Position numbers and translations under genes: made by a program. The notes under the pieces were generated by a model that saw nothing but the letters and a program-made list of their open reading frames with translations, made no database searches and was not told where the DNA came from. 64,000 nucleotides of DNA from Phascolarctobacterium sp. (GTDB lineage Bacteria; Bacillota; Negativicutes; Acidaminococcales; Acidaminococcaceae), in assembly GCA_030531205.1 (NCBI GenBank), contig JAUNOC010000005.1, positions 1 through 64,000 on the forward strand. The letters are read 5' to 3'. Within the stretch, counting starts at the first letter, position 1; every line of letters starts with the position of its first letter. Below, piece by piece: positions 63,789 through 64,000 of this stretch.

Positions 63789-64000
63789 TTAATTCCGAAC
63801 GTACCTCTTCCCAAAACCGTCTTTGAGTTTTACTCATTTTAGGATGCAACCTGCCTTCCAACATATCAAGCTGCTCTGCGGTCAATAAATCTTTTCGCAA
63901 ATGATAAGTTGCAATCAAAGATTTTTTCAAACGCCACGCCGCAATTTTGGCATGGTCACCGTTACGCAACACTTCCGGCACCTGTAACCCTTCAAAAATT
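63775..64000 (-). CDS. trmD: tRNA (guanine-N1)-methyltransferase TrmD, C-terminal part
   Basis: The C-terminal piece of TrmD, cut by the window edge; the frame stays open to base 64000. [21 protein letters not shown] matches the conserved helix of the C-terminal tRNA-binding domain, followed by [16 protein letters not shown]. TrmD methylates G37 of tRNA. The neighbour order trmD-truA groups two tRNA modification genes. Confidence 0.85.
   Translation of the reverse strand, partial: IFEGLQVPEVLRNGDHAKIAAWRLKKSLIATYHLRKDLLTAEQLDMLEGRLHPKMSKTQRRFWEEVRSELNEEH

Overview
The window looks like a chromosome segment from a diderm Firmicute of the class Negativicutes, possibly near Acidaminococcaceae/Phascolarctobacterium; the family-level guess is inference. 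It combines Firmicute-type loci (ctsR-clpC-radA, yabE/rnmV/ksgA, smc-ftsY, short SRP RNA, sigmaA promoters, GGAGG ribosome sites) with true outer-membrane proteins (two OmpP1/FadL-type barrels and two giant autotransporters). Metabolic genes (GTP-type PEP carboxykinase, PduL-AckA, Na+-coupled dicarboxylate and phosphate carriers, desulfoferrodoxin) suit an anaerobic fermenter.

Layout: 79-5112 desulfoferrodoxin and the ctsR-clpC-radA stress operon; 5185-6096 a DMT exporter; 6305-15185 a minus-strand type I restriction-modification island (hsdR first, hsdM last) with Fic/RhuM, RhuM, zinc-ribbon, membrane-protein and 32-codon genes embedded; 15877-18185 ksgA, rnmV and a 3D-domain cell-wall protein; 18314-22976 a TPR protein, two OmpP1-like porins and a dicarboxylate carrier; 23341-27973 Na/Pi carrier, AEC permease, PEPCK; 28113-34783 the complete F1Fo ATP synthase operon; 35087-36196 wecB; 36892-48147 two autotransporters; 48538-48986 a toxin-antitoxin pair; 49669-54268 a second dicarboxylate carrier and wecA/fchA/tRNA-Ser bracketed by two identical DUF559 elements; 54433-59867 ftsY, smc, a universal stress protein; 59928-64000 tRNA-Ser, SRP RNA, pduL-ackA, rpsI-rplM, truA and the end of trmD.

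Three things stand out. (1) The ATP synthase operon has no separate delta gene: the C-terminal domain of delta is fused in frame to the N-terminus of alpha, and the N-terminal domain of delta is missing. (2) The intergenic DNA is built from a modular, hairpin-rich repeat family with inverted ends (TGGTAnnnTGTTCCTGTGAT); two exact 546-bp copies of one version carry a DUF559 endonuclease-like gene, while its arms also occur alone. This resembles a nuclease-associated version of REP/RAYT systems, but mobility is inferred. (3) A second repeat family carries paired palindromes whose core differs between elements (CACGTG, CGCG, AACGTT, GATATC) but agrees within each element.

Most genes are on the minus strand. 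Starts were re-chosen from ribosome binding sites where the longest frame ran into repeat DNA. Function calls rest on sequence motifs read by eye; no database search was run.
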